Below, one piece after another: positions 25,520 through 35,691 of a DNA stretch of 46,117 bases. The DNA lies in the NCBI GenBank assembly GCA_014879945.1, contig JACSRE010000111.1, positions 1 to 46,117 of the forward strand. The letters run 5' to 3'. This DNA is from Myxococcus sp. GTDB lineage: Bacteria; Myxococcota; Myxococcia; Myxococcales; Myxococcaceae. Below the pieces are notes generated by a model, which had not been told where the DNA came from, did not search any database, and saw nothing but the letters and a program-made list of their open reading frames with translations. The stretch's first letter is position 1. Every line of letters begins with the position of its first letter. Position numbers and translations under genes: made by a program.

Positions 25520-26833
25520 ATGCGAGCCCGCAACCCCACCACGCCGATGATTCGCGAGGTGGTGCTGACCGTCGGCGCAGGCGCCGCGCTGGTGGTCTCG
25601 GCCTTTCAGTGGGCGCTCGGTTTGCTCGAGCCGGGGCGCGCGCTCTGGCAGCTGGGCATGGGCGCGGCCTTCGTGGCGCTCGTCCTCATCGACCGCGAGG
25701 CGCGGCCCTCGCTGCGCCGGTGGGCGCCGGTGGTGGTCGCGGCGTCGTGCTGCCTGCTGATTCCCCTCTTCCTCGGCGACGAGCGCCGGCCCCAGATGCT
25801 GGTGGTCACCGTCTTGACCGCGCCGCTCGTCATCGCGCTCGTCTTCTTCGATGACTTTCGGGTGGTGGTGGCGGCCACCTCGTCGGGGGTCGTCGCCGCC
25901 GTCCTCGCTCGAGACGGGGTAGGCCTGGCGCCCCACGAGACCCTCGAGTTCTTTGCGGGCGCCGTCGCGGTCAACGGGTTGGCCGCCGTCTGCTCGCTCG
26001 GGTACGCCCGGCAGCGGCAGGCCGACCAGGCGCTCGAGCTGCGCCGCGCGGAGCAGCTCCAGGGGGCGGAGCGTCGCCAGGCCCAGGTCGAGCGCATGGC
26101 CCTCGTGGGCCAGCTCGCGGCCGGCGTGGCGCACGAGATCAACAACCCGCTCTCGTTCGTCGCCTCGAACGTCGGGCTGGTGCGCGACCAGCTGTTGGGG
26201 CACGACGCGCTCGGTGACGAGCGGCCGGAGCAGGTGCTCGCAGAGGCGCAAGAGGGGCTCGAGCGCATCAAGCAGATCGTCGCCGACCTCCGCGCCTTCG
26301 CGCGCGACGAGGCCGACGGCGGGCGCGCCGTGCACCTCGCCGACGTGGTGCAGGAGGCGCTGCGGCTGGCGTCGGTCAAGATGCCCTCGGGCGCCTTCGT
26401 GGAGTGCTCCGGCCTGGCGACGGTGCCCCTGGTGAAGGGCAGCCACCGCAAGCTGGTGCAGGTGCTCCTGAACCTGCTGGTGAACGCGGCCGACGCGCTC
26501 GAGGAGCACCGGGTGGCCAGCCCCCGCGTCTCGGTGACCGTGCGCCGCACCGAGCTCGGCGTGGCCATCGACGTCGCCGACAACGGCCCCGGGCTGACCG
26601 GCGAGGCCCGCGAGCACCTCTTCGAGCCGTTCTTCAGCACCAAGGGGCCGGGCAAGGGCACCGGCCTGGGGCTGGCGATGTCGCGCGAGATGGTGCGGGC
26701 CATGGGCGGTGACGTGCGCCTGAGCCCGAGCGCCGCGGGCGCCTGCTTCACCGTCGACCTCCCCATCGAGAGCCGACGGACCCCGCACGAGGTGCCCGTC
26801 ACCGAGCCGGCGGCGCCGCCGACGCGCAGCTGA
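25520..26833 (+). CDS. Membrane sensor histidine kinase
   Basis: 437 residues from ATG 25520 (AGGCGG upstream). ATG 25547, which starts at MIREVV, is an alternative. About six hydrophobic segments occupy residues 12-160 (VVLTVGAGAALVVSAF, MGAAFVALVLI, PVVVAASCCLLIPLFL, VVTVLTAPLVIALVFF, VVVAATSSGVVAAVLA, FFAGAVAVNGLAAVCSL). A short coiled coil (165-192) leads to HisKA with phosphoacceptor His 205 (GVAHEINNPLSF). The ATPase domain has the N box (NLLVNAADAL), G1 (DNGPGL), F box (FEPFFSTK) and G2 (GTGLGLAMS). This is the NtrB/HK4-like type common in myxobacteria. No response regulator is adjacent, so it is an orphan kinase. The signal is unknown. Confidence 0.9.
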   Translation: MRARNPTTPMIREVVLTVGAGAALVVSAFQWALGLLEPGRALWQLGMGAAFVALVLIDREARPSLRRWAPVVVAASCCLLIPLFLGDERRPQMLVVTVLTAPLVIALVFFDDFRVVVAATSSGVVAAVLARDGVGLAPHETLEFFAGAVAVNGLAAVCSLGYARQRQADQALELRRAEQLQGAERRQAQVERMALVGQLAAGVAHEINNPLSFVASNVGLVRDQLLGHDALGDERPEQVLAEAQEGLERIKQIVADLRAFARDEADGGRAVHLADVVQEALRLASVKMPSGAFVECSGLATVPLVKGSHRKLVQVLLNLLVNAADALEEHRVASPRVSVTVRRTELGVAIDVADNGPGLTGEAREHLFEPFFSTKGPGKGTGLGLAMSREMVRAMGGDVRLSPSAAGACFTVDLPIESRRTPHEVPVTEPAAPPTRS

Positions 26834-26941
26834 CGGCTCCAGGCGAGGCCGCGCTGCCGAGGGCTCGCGGCGCTCGGTCAGCGCCGACCTCCAGGAACCG
26901 GATGGTGCGGTGACGAGGACGACGTGCTGACGGAGCGGCCT

Positions 26942-27604
26942 TCAGTTCAACAGGCCTTCGGGCTTCTTCGGCGGCTTGATGTGGCTGACGAGCTCGAGCA
27001 GGTCGCTGGTGACCGCCGACAGGCGTGAGGGCACGTCGAGCTGCGAGAGCACCTCGAACCGTCGCTCGGGGTCGGCGATGAGGCTCCCGACGAGGATGTC
27101 GGCCAGCGCGCCCCCGCGGGCGCCCGTCGTCACCTGCGCGATGCGCTGGCCCACCTCGGTCGGCACCCGCGCCATCAGCTCGAAGACCGCGGTGCGCAGC
27201 GCCGACTCTTCTTCGCCGTCGTACGGCGCGTCGACCAGCACCTCGGCCTTCACCTCGCGGTAGGGGTGGGTGAGGGGCCACTCGCTGATGATGCGGGCGC
27301 GGCACACGCCGATGAGCACCAGGTTCGCGCGGCCGTCTTCCAGGTGCTCGTGCACCGAGATGACGCCGGCGCACAGCATCGGGTCGAGGTCGGGGCGGCC
27401 GGCCAGGCGGTCTTCCTGGCCGGGCACCACCTGGGCCATGGCGAAGACGCCGTCGGTGTCCATCGCGTCCTTCAGCATCGCCTTGTAGCGGGGCTCGAAG
27501 ACGTGGAGCGGCATGATGCCGCCGGGGAGCAGCACCGCCGAAGGCAGCGGGAAGACCTTCAGTCGGCCCGCTGCTGCCTTCACCCGCTCGAGCGCGTCAC
27601 GCAC
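26942..27604 (-). CDS. LON substrate-binding domain protein (no protease domain)
   Basis: 220 residues from GTG 27604. The LON_substr_bdg signature is clear: LKVFPLPSAVLLPGGIMPLHVFEPRYKAMLKDAM (~15-48), then DLDPMLCAGVISVHEHLEDGRANLVLIGVCRARI, with a helical C-terminal half (LRTAVFELMARVP...VLSQLDVPSRLSAVTSDLLELV). It lacks the AAA+ and Ser-Lys protease parts of Lon, like other bacterial stand-alone LON-domain proteins whose role is unclear. It probably forms its own transcript; DedA ends 54 bp upstream in the same direction. Confidence 0.9.
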   Translation of the reverse strand: MRDALERVKAAAGRLKVFPLPSAVLLPGGIMPLHVFEPRYKAMLKDAMDTDGVFAMAQVVPGQEDRLAGRPDLDPMLCAGVISVHEHLEDGRANLVLIGVCRARIISEWPLTHPYREVKAEVLVDAPYDGEEESALRTAVFELMARVPTEVGQRIAQVTTGARGGALADILVGSLIADPERRFEVLSQLDVPSRLSAVTSDLLELVSHIKPPKKPEGLLN

Positions 27605-27658
27605 AGCGCATGCGTAACCCCGTCAGGGCGTTAGCCGCCACCCTCACGACGTCGAAAG

Positions 27659-28351
27659 TCAGGCGGTGGGCGCGGGCGCGGCGGGCTCGCGCGTCTTCAT
27701 GATGCGCTTGCTCAACAGCACGTACGCCACGAAGGCCAGCAGCAGCGAGGGGATGAGCCAGATGAAGTGCTGCTTCACCATCGCGGTGCCCTCGGTGACG
27801 AGCTCGGCGTAGGTCATCGCCGCGGTGCGGCTGCCCACGATGTACCCGACCACCGTCAACACCGTCACCCAGATGCCCGCGCCCAGCCCCGTCCACAGGG
27901 TGAAGCTGCCCAGCGGCATGCGCGCCAGCCCCGCCGGAATCGAGATGAGCTGCCGAATGGCCGGCAGAAGCCGGCAGACGAAGGTGGCGCCAGCGCCGTA
28001 CTGGCGGAACAGCTCGTTCGCGCGCGCGAGGCTCGGGGGCGGGAGGAAGAAGTACTTGCCGTACTTCTCGAGGAAGGGCGTGCCCAGGGCGCTGAAGAGG
28101 AAGTAGTTCACGTACGCGCCCAGCAGCGAGCCGACGGTGCCGCAGGCCACCGCGATGACCGCGTCGACCATCGGCGAGCCGGTGCTGAGGCCGCCGCGCG
28201 CCGCCAGGAAGCCCGCCGGAATCATCACCACCTCACTGGGGAAGGGGATGAACGAGCTCTCGATGGTCATGAACAGAATGATGAGCAGGAAGCCCCACGT
28301 GCTGGCAGACGCGGCGATGGTCTCGATGTGGCTGATCAACATCTGGGTCAT
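27659..28351 (-). CDS. DedA-family (VTT/SNARE-associated) membrane protein
   Basis: 230 residues from ATG 28351; AAGGAG lies ~10 bases upstream. DedA proteins are inner-membrane lipid carrier transporters, including undecaprenyl-phosphate and phosphatidylethanolamine flippases. Diagnostic segments are ESSFIPFPSEVVMIPAGFLAA (re-entrant helix with conserved Glu and Pro), CGTVGSLLGAYVNYFLFSALG, and FVCRLLPAIRQLISIPAGLARMPLGSFTLWTGLGAGIW with the essential Arg residues. The C-terminal span ends in a short Pro/Ala-rich tail. An intrinsic-terminator-like hairpin separates it from the exb operon upstream. Confidence 0.93.
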   Translation of the reverse strand: MTQMLISHIETIAASASTWGFLLIILFMTIESSFIPFPSEVVMIPAGFLAARGGLSTGSPMVDAVIAVACGTVGSLLGAYVNYFLFSALGTPFLEKYGKYFFLPPPSLARANELFRQYGAGATFVCRLLPAIRQLISIPAGLARMPLGSFTLWTGLGAGIWVTVLTVVGYIVGSRTAAMTYAELVTEGTAMVKQHFIWLIPSLLLAFVAYVLLSKRIMKTREPAAPAPTA

Positions 28352-28405
28352 GGCGAGAACGCTCCTTGAATGGGCGCCACCTAGCACCGTTGCCGCAAAC
28401 GACAA

Positions 28406-28436
28406 ACCCCGGCGGTCCGTGAGGACCAACCGGGGT
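28406..28436 (-). terminator. Hairpin terminator downstream of the exbB-exbD-exbD operon
   Basis: ACCCCGG at 28406-28412 pairs with CCGGGGT at 28430-28436. Inside it, GGTCC (28414-28418) pairs with GGACC (28423-28427) around a GTGA loop. On the minus strand the stem is followed by TTGTCGTTTG, a moderately T-rich tail. It lies 26 bp after the last exbD stop and before the dedA start. Confidence 0.75.
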
Positions 28437-28462
28437 CGGGTCGAACGACGCGCGGCCTGACG

Positions 28463-29035
28463 CTATTCGCGCGAGGCCGTCTTCGGCGGGTCGTCCTTCT
28501 GGCTGGCGGCCATGGTGGCGAAGGCGATGTTGCCGTAGCCCGCCGCCGCGCACGAGAACATCACCCGCTTGATGATGCGGAACTGCACCTTCTTGTCGGC
28601 CTGAATGTTCACGTCGCCCTTGAAGGCGCCCGAGTCGTTGGCCGCGTTGTGCAGGTCTTCGAACTGCTTCTTCATGTCGCGCAGCTTCTCTTCGAGCTGC
28701 GGAATGTTGAGGTAGTCCTCGCGGGTCAGGTCGTCGACGCGGCCCACCGAGGTGCCCGAGACGATGACCTGCTCCTTCGAGACCTGCACCACGGGCGCCA
28801 GCTGGAGCTCGTCCGTGTTCGAGGCCTCAGGCAGCTCGATGTCCTTCGACATCGCGAGGATCTCACCCGTCGCCGAGAAGTTGGCGATGAGGAAGAGCAC
28901 GAGAATGACGAACATGTCGACGAGCGGCGTCACGTTCAGGTCGGCGTTGATGTTCTTCTTCCCACCCGGGTGGCCGAACACCTTCGAGTGCTGCAGGCGC
29001 TTGCCGTACCGTTTTCCTGGGGCTTCGATGGCCAT
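28463..29035 (-). CDS. ExbD/TolR-family protein (second copy)
   Basis: 190 residues from ATG 29035. A basic cytoplasmic N-terminus (KRYGKRLQHSKVF) precedes the single transmembrane helix NVTPLVDMFVILVLFLIANFS, in which the Asp of PLVDMF is the proton-carrying residue essential in ExbD/TolR. A periplasmic domain follows, longer than usual, with a helical insert (EEKLRDMKKQFEDLHNAAN) and the ExbD-type strand FKGDVNIQADKKVQFRIIKRVMFSCAAAGYGNIAFATM. It forms the proton-driven motor with the TolQ/ExbB homologue of the same operon. The previous exbD ends 15 bp upstream. Confidence 0.92.
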   Translation of the reverse strand: MAIEAPGKRYGKRLQHSKVFGHPGGKKNINADLNVTPLVDMFVILVLFLIANFSATGEILAMSKDIELPEASNTDELQLAPVVQVSKEQVIVSGTSVGRVDDLTREDYLNIPQLEEKLRDMKKQFEDLHNAANDSGAFKGDVNIQADKKVQFRIIKRVMFSCAAAGYGNIAFATMAASQKDDPPKTASRE

Positions 29036-29050
29036 GGTCGCGTTTCTTTC

Positions 29051-29533
29051 TTAGCTGGAGGCGGGAGACACCGAGACGCTGGGAAACTGCGCGCCGATGG
29101 CGGTGTCGATGATGCGCACCAGGTCTTCGTAGAGCACGTTGTCTTCGGTCTGCAGGGTGATGGAGGCCTGGTCAGGCTGCTCCGCCTTCACCTTGCCGAG
29201 GTTCTCGACGAGCTTCTTGAGCTCGACCCGGCCCTTGTCGTCGCGGGTGATGGGAATCGGGTCGTACTGCAGGCCGCCGACCGAGAGCTTGAGCTCCTTC
29301 TCGGTGATGAGCAGCGACGGCGGGGGCGGCTTGTTCTCTTGCGGCTGCTCTTCCTGCGCAGACTGCCCCGACTGCGACACCTGCAGGCGGCCCAGCTGCG
29401 TCCACACGGCCGACATGATGAGGAAAACGATGGTGACGGCCATCAGGTCGATGAACGGCACGAGGTTGATGCTGGTGTCGAGGGGCTTCTTGCCGCCTTT
29501 TCCACCACCGCCTAGGTCCATACCGCCGGCCAT
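29051..29533 (-). CDS. ExbD/TolR-family protein (first copy)
   Basis: 160 residues from ATG 29533; AAGGAG lies six bases upstream. The gly-rich N-terminus (MAGGMDLGGGGKGGKKPLDTS) leads to the transmembrane helix INLVPFIDLMAVTIVFLIMSAV, with the conserved Asp in PFIDLM. The periplasmic part has a Gln/Pro-rich linker and an ExbD fold (LSVGGLQYDPIPIT, QASITLQTEDNVLYEDLVRIIDTA). Two non-identical ExbD paralogues after one ExbB are frequent in Myxococcota, where such units drive gliding or outer-membrane processes. The exact partner cannot be told from sequence. Confidence 0.92.
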   Translation of the reverse strand: MAGGMDLGGGGKGGKKPLDTSINLVPFIDLMAVTIVFLIMSAVWTQLGRLQVSQSGQSAQEEQPQENKPPPPSLLITEKELKLSVGGLQYDPIPITRDDKGRVELKKLVENLGKVKAEQPDQASITLQTEDNVLYEDLVRIIDTAIGAQFPSVSVSPASS

Positions 29534-29608
29534 GTGCTGCTCCTTCGTTTCACCCGGCGTCAGCCGGTGGCACTCAAAGAAGAACTGCGTTCGACTCACC
29601 AAGACAGT

Positions 29609-29639
29609 GACGGCCGGGAAGGGTTCCCCCCCGGCCGTC
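29609..29639 (-). terminator. Strong intercistronic hairpin between exbB and the first exbD
   Basis: A perfect 10-bp stem, GACGGCCGGG at 29609-29618 with CCCGGCCGTC at 29630-29639, has room for further G-C pairing inside. It sits in the 132-bp gap between the exbB stop and the next start. No T-run follows on the minus strand, so full termination is unlikely. Attenuation or an mRNA-stabilising end that favours exbB expression is more likely. Confidence 0.6.
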
Positions 29640-29665
29640 GGAGGCACGTCACCGAACGGGGAGGA

Positions 29666-30391
29666 TTACTCCTCGGCCTGCGCGGGGACCGTCAGGTTCT
29701 TGAACTTGTCCTTGTTCTGGACGACCAGGTTCAGCACCGCGACCGACGTCTCGCTGATGTCGTTGATCAGCGACTGGGTGCGGCCGTTGAGCACCGAGAA
29801 GAAGATCAGGAGCGGGATGGCGGCGATGAGGCCGAAGCGGGTGCAGTTCATCGCTTCACCGATGGAGCCGGCGAGGATGGTGGCGCGGTCGGCAGGCGCG
29901 GCGTGCGCGACGGCCTTAAACGAGCCGATGAGACCGTCGACCGTGCCGAGCAGACCGGCGAGCATCGCCGCGTTGCCGAGCATGGCGAGGTAGCCGGAGC
30001 GGGCCTCGAGCTTGGGGTTCTCGCGCAGGGCCGCCTCGTCGAGCGCCGCCTGCACTTCCTCTTCACCCTTGGGAACGTTCATCAGGCCCGACTTCACGAC
30101 GTTCGTGAGCGGCGTGGGCTTCTGACCGGCGACGTAGTTGATCGCCTTGTCGAGGTCGCCTGCGTAGATGTGCTTCTTCAGACCGCGCAGGAAGCCGTCC
30201 TTGTTGATGGCGGCGCTGAAGAACAACACGATCGTGCGCTCGACCGTGATGGCAAGGCCAATCACGAGGAAGAAAGCGATGGGGTACATACCCCAGCCAC
30301 CTTCGACCCATGCGTGGGCGATAGAAGCGAAGAGGCCCATTTCTTCACCAGCGGCCTCAGAAGCGAGCGGAATCAGCGATGCGAGCGTCAT
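29666..30391 (-). CDS. MotA/TolQ/ExbB proton-channel protein
   Basis: 241 residues from ATG 30391, with GGAGG about eleven bases upstream. ATG at residue 18 is an alternative. It has three membrane spans: GGWGMYPIAFFLVIGLAITVERTIVLFF (~30-57), then LAMLGNAAMLAGLLGTVDGLIGSFKAVA (~135-162, with the GLLGTVxGLIxxF motif) and MNCTRFGLIAAIPLLIFFSVLN (~184-205, with the conserved Thr). The cytoplasmic loop lies between the first two. It is the stator pentamer of a proton-motive-force motor with the two ExbD proteins encoded downstream. The first gene of its operon, it is preceded by a good sigma-70-like promoter. Confidence 0.94.
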   Translation of the reverse strand: MTLASLIPLASEAAGEEMGLFASIAHAWVEGGWGMYPIAFFLVIGLAITVERTIVLFFSAAINKDGFLRGLKKHIYAGDLDKAINYVAGQKPTPLTNVVKSGLMNVPKGEEEVQAALDEAALRENPKLEARSGYLAMLGNAAMLAGLLGTVDGLIGSFKAVAHAAPADRATILAGSIGEAMNCTRFGLIAAIPLLIFFSVLNGRTQSLINDISETSVAVLNLVVQNKDKFKNLTVPAQAEE

Positions 30392-30462
30392 TGCGGGAAT
30401 GCCTCCAACCTGTGTCCAGTGTGTGACTGTCTTCGGATCAGGACCGTCCGAAAATCGCGCGC

Positions 30463-30492
30463 ACCATAAGCGCCTGCGGAAAAGGGTGTCAA
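30463..30492 (-). promoter_or_regulatory. Sigma-70-like promoter of the exbB operon
   Basis: On the minus strand a perfect -35 TTGACA (30492-30487) is followed after 18 bp by TATGGT (30468-30463). A one-base shift gives TTATGG at 17 bp. The expected start lies ~65 bp before the exbB ATG. It is one of the few consensus-like promoters in this GC-rich window. Confidence 0.65.
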
Positions 30493-30602
30493 GGCACGAT
30501 AAAGGGGCGTGAAATCGGGCCTTCTCCTACCCTGCGGGAACGGCGTTTTTCCCGTCTCCTGAGAGTCGCCCCGCGGCCCGGTGTGGATCAGCCCGGGGGG
30601 AA

Positions 30603-31400
30603 ATGACAGAGAGCGTCGCCATGTCGCGAAAGCGGATTGGCGAGCTGTTGCTCGAGCGCAACGTCATCACCAAGCAGCAGCTCGAGGCGGGGCTGTTGGC
30701 CCAGCAGCGCACGCGGCAGCGCCTGGGCATCACCCTCATTCAGCAGGGCGTGCTCTCAGAGGCGCAGCTCGCCGGCGCGCTCGCCGCGTCGCTGGGGCTG
30801 CCCGCGGTCGACCTCGTCAAGGTGCAGGTCGACTGGAGCGCGGTGCACATGCTCCGCACGCGCTTCTGCGAGAACCACGAGGTCTTCCCCTTCGGCATCG
30901 ACGGCAAGGGCACCACCACCAAGCGCCTGGTGGTGGCCATGAGCGACCCGCTCAACCAGCCCGCCCTCGACGAGATCGAGTTCACCACCGGGCTGAAGGC
31001 GGCGCCGTGCGTGGCCACGCACTCGCAGGTGCGCGAGGCGATCTTGCGCTACTACCACAAGGTCACCGCGAGCGCGGCGTCGCCCCGGCCCGGCGGCATG
31101 CCCGGCGCCGCCACCATGCGGCTGATTCCTTCGCCGGTCGAGGCAGACGAGCCGGTGGTGATGGGCGAAGAGATCATCTCCATCGGCAACCCGCTGCCAC
31201 CCGACGTCGAGGTGCCCGCGAAGGCGCCCGCGAAGAAGAAGCTCGAGGGCGCCTCGCGAGACCTCGAGTTCCTCTTCGGCCTCGAGGGCAACGACGACGT
31301 CGAGACCATGGAGCGCCGCTTCTGGGCGCTGTTGCGCCTGATGCAGAAGAAGGGCCTCATCACCCGCGAAGAGTTCTTGAACGAGCTGGGCGAAGAGTAG
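30603..31400 (+). CDS. Stand-alone MshEN (GspE N-terminal) domain protein, probable c-di-GMP binder
   Basis: 265 residues from ATG 30603 (GGGGGGA upstream); ATG 30621 is also possible. Residues 11-34 and 40-63 are two 24-residue RLGxxL...QLxxALxxQ-type motifs separated by exactly five residues (QRTRQ). This is the layout of the cyclic-di-GMP-binding MshEN domain at the N-terminus of type II secretion and type IV pilus ATPases. The rest of a T2SSE_N fold follows (VDLVKVQVDWSAVHML, VVAMSDPLNQPALDEIEFTTG to ~150). There is no ATPase domain. Instead a Pro/Lys linker leads to a C-terminal helical segment (~215-265). In motif I a conserved Gly is replaced by Asn 20. It probably acts as a c-di-GMP-responsive adaptor; this is inference. 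Confidence 0.88.
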   Translation: MTESVAMSRKRIGELLLERNVITKQQLEAGLLAQQRTRQRLGITLIQQGVLSEAQLAGALAASLGLPAVDLVKVQVDWSAVHMLRTRFCENHEVFPFGIDGKGTTTKRLVVAMSDPLNQPALDEIEFTTGLKAAPCVATHSQVREAILRYYHKVTASAASPRPGGMPGAATMRLIPSPVEADEPVVMGEEIISIGNPLPPDVEVPAKAPAKKKLEGASRDLEFLFGLEGNDDVETMERRFWALLRLMQKKGLITREEFLNELGEE

Positions 31401-31409
31401 CGCCGCGCC

Positions 31410-32585
31410 TCAGGCGGCCGCGCGCGCCGACCGCTCGAGCACGTCGCTCCACTGCCGCGCGACCTCGGGCGAGGCCGCGAACAACGTGCAGTGAAGCTCG
31501 TGCACCTCGCCGCGCTTGAGCGCGCGCTGCACCACCGCCCACACCTTCACCGGCGTGCCCTGCACCTGCAGCTCCACCAGCCGGTTGGTCTGGAGCGCGT
31601 CTTTCGCCAGCGCGACGAAGCCGTGCGCGTCGGCCCGCCGCACGTCGAGGAGCGTGGGCTTCGCCGCCCCCTTGAGCTCGAGCGTGAGGGCCACCGGGCG
31701 GGTGCTGGGGGCGGCGCCGGTCGGCAGCCCGGGCTCGGGGGCGAGGGCGGGCGTCACCACGGCCTCGGCGGTCGCCGCGTCGCCTTCGAACGCGCTGATG
31801 GCCGACGGAATCGAGGGAATCGACGCCGCCAGGCGCTCGCACGCGGGGGGCGGGAGCCCGGTGAGCGCCTCGAGGGCCCGCGCGTCGACGCCGGCCTGCT
31901 GCTCCAGCGCCTCGACGATGCGGTCGGCGAGGGCCACCCGACGGGTGAGAGCGTCGGCCGGCGCGGCGTCGTGGTGCGTCGCGATGACCTGCGCGAGCGC
32001 GACCGGCAACTGCCACCGGCCCGAGAGGATGAGGCCGAACCTCGCGTGCTCCTGCTCCAGCAGCGCCTCGACCGTCGCTGGCGCGGCGCGCAGGTCGGAG
32101 CGCTTCGCCAGGGCGTCTTCGATGCACCCGATGATGAGGAGCTTACCGGCGTCGTGCAGGAGCCCCGCGACGAACGCCTCGCCGGCGTCGCTGCCGTCGA
32201 CCCTGGCGAGGGCTTCGGCCACCAGCGCCGCGGTCAACGAGCGCCTCCAGACCCCGCGGCGCAGCTCCGCGAGCGGGCCTGCGGCCGACGCGGCGTTCGA
32301 GACGCTGGCGGCCATCGCCAGGCGCGTCAGCTCCTTGGTGCCGATGCGGCCGACGGCGAGGCCCAGCGACGTCACCGCGTCTCCGCGGCGGTAGAAGGGC
32401 GAGTTCGCCAGCCGCAAGATGTTGCCCGCGAAGACCGCGTCGGTGCGCATGGCGTCGACCAGCGCCGTCATCGAGAAGTCGGGCTGCGCCATCACCTTCT
32501 GCAGCTTCATCGCCGTCGACGGGTACGGAGGGACCCGCACCGAGTCCTTCTGCACCGCGTCTGCGAGGGCCTCTGCGAGCTCCAT
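31410..32585 (-). CDS. HDOD-domain protein with possible degenerate PilZ-like C-terminus
   Basis: 391 residues. ATG 32585 is preferred over the adjacent GTG 32588 (GGAAGG upstream). The HDOD domain (~10-210) has VPPYPSTAMKLQKVMAQPDFSMTALVDAMRTDAVFAGNILRLANSPFY, GLLHDAGKLLI and ATHHDAAP. HDOD proteins are signalling relatives of HD-GYP domains without full metal sites. After a Pro/Ala linker, the last ~100 residues (LLDVRRADAHGFVALAKDAL..., VKVWAVVQRALKRGEVHELHCTLF, ARQWSDVL) look like a PilZ-type barrel whose RxxxR binding motif is missing. That part is tentative. The gene is convergent with the MshEN gene, stops 9 bp apart. Confidence 0.88.
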   Translation of the reverse strand: MELAEALADAVQKDSVRVPPYPSTAMKLQKVMAQPDFSMTALVDAMRTDAVFAGNILRLANSPFYRRGDAVTSLGLAVGRIGTKELTRLAMAASVSNAASAAGPLAELRRGVWRRSLTAALVAEALARVDGSDAGEAFVAGLLHDAGKLLIIGCIEDALAKRSDLRAAPATVEALLEQEHARFGLILSGRWQLPVALAQVIATHHDAAPADALTRRVALADRIVEALEQQAGVDARALEALTGLPPPACERLAASIPSIPSAISAFEGDAATAEAVVTPALAPEPGLPTGAAPSTRPVALTLELKGAAKPTLLDVRRADAHGFVALAKDALQTNRLVELQVQGTPVKVWAVVQRALKRGEVHELHCTLFAASPEVARQWSDVLERSARAAA

Positions 32586-32742
32586 CACGCCACCTTCCCG
32601 CGGCTTGGCGCGCCGCGCCGAGTTGCTGCTCGCTTCAACAGCAAGCGGGCGGCCAGCGTCGGCCGAGCGGCCGAGGTCGCGCGTCAGGCGGAGGGCCTGG
32701 CCGGGGCGCCGCGCCGCCCCGACGCGCCCGCCGAAACGACGA

Positions 32743-32770
32743 CGGGCCGCCAGGTTGCCCGGGCGGCCCG
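32743..32770 (-). terminator. Hairpin terminator downstream of atpA
   Basis: CGGGCCGCC at 32743-32751 pairs perfectly with GGCGGCCCG at 32762-32770 around a 10-base loop. On the minus strand TCGTCGTTTC follows, a tail similar to that of the exb-operon terminator (TTGTCGTTTG). It starts 26 bp after the atpA stop. Confidence 0.75.
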
Positions 32771-32795
32771 CGGCCTTCGACCCCTGACGCGCGGG

Positions 32796-35168
<2,373 letters not shown>

Positions 35169-35172
<4 letters not shown>

Positions 35173-35543
35173 GCAGCGGCCTTCACGACCCTGCCCGGCG
35201 ACGGCGCGTGGCCCACCAGCGGGGCCACCTGGTCGATGAGGTGCCCGAGGAACGAGCGTCGGCACACCAGCTCTTCGTCGATGGTGCCCCCGGCCAGCCA
35301 ACCCGCGGCGACCCCGGCGTGCACCGCGCGGAACTCGTGGCGAACGCCCTCGAGGCCGCTGCGAAACCCGGCGAGGCCTCCGGAGGCGGCGCTGATCAGC
35401 CGCTCGGTGATGGCGCTGCTCCAGGCCTCGAACGCCCGGCGCTGCGAGTCCGACAGCTCGGCGTGAACCGCCAGGCGCGCCACCAGCGGCGACAGGCGGT
35501 CGAGCGAGAGTGCGTCCGTGAGGCGTTCGGTCTCACCAGCCAT
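35169..35543 (-). CDS. Hypothetical helical protein coupled to the ANL-like gene
   Basis: 124 residues from ATG 35543, with a strong AGGAGA about eight bases upstream. The composition is helical and mildly amphipathic (ERLTDALSLDRLSPLVARLAVHAELSDSQRRAFEAWSSAITERLI), followed by FLGHLIDQVAPLVG and a basic tail (GRVVKAAA). There is no signal peptide, membrane span or recognised domain. The stop overlaps the next start by ATGA, so it and the ANL-like protein are probably made together and may interact. Function unknown. Confidence 0.7.
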
Positions 35544-35691
35544 GTTCAAGTCTCCTGTGGGGCGGGGGAGGGAGCCGCCCTGCGTGGAGACCGTCAGTGC
35601 AAGGGCAGATCCACCCCCAAGCCGCGTTGTTGTGGTGGGGGCTCGAGGGTCGCGCCGAGAGGTCGGGTCAACGGCTACCCGGCGTGGGCGG

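Noticed and set aside
30535-30554. CGGGAA/TTCCCG inverted repeat upstream of the MshEN gene
   Set aside because: A 6-bp stem with an 8-base loop is expected by chance. There is no second copy or link to a promoter.
35608-35645. Hairpin ccccca/tgggggg after the coiled-coil gene
   Set aside because: Only a six-pair stem with a 16-base loop and no T-run; too weak to call a terminator.
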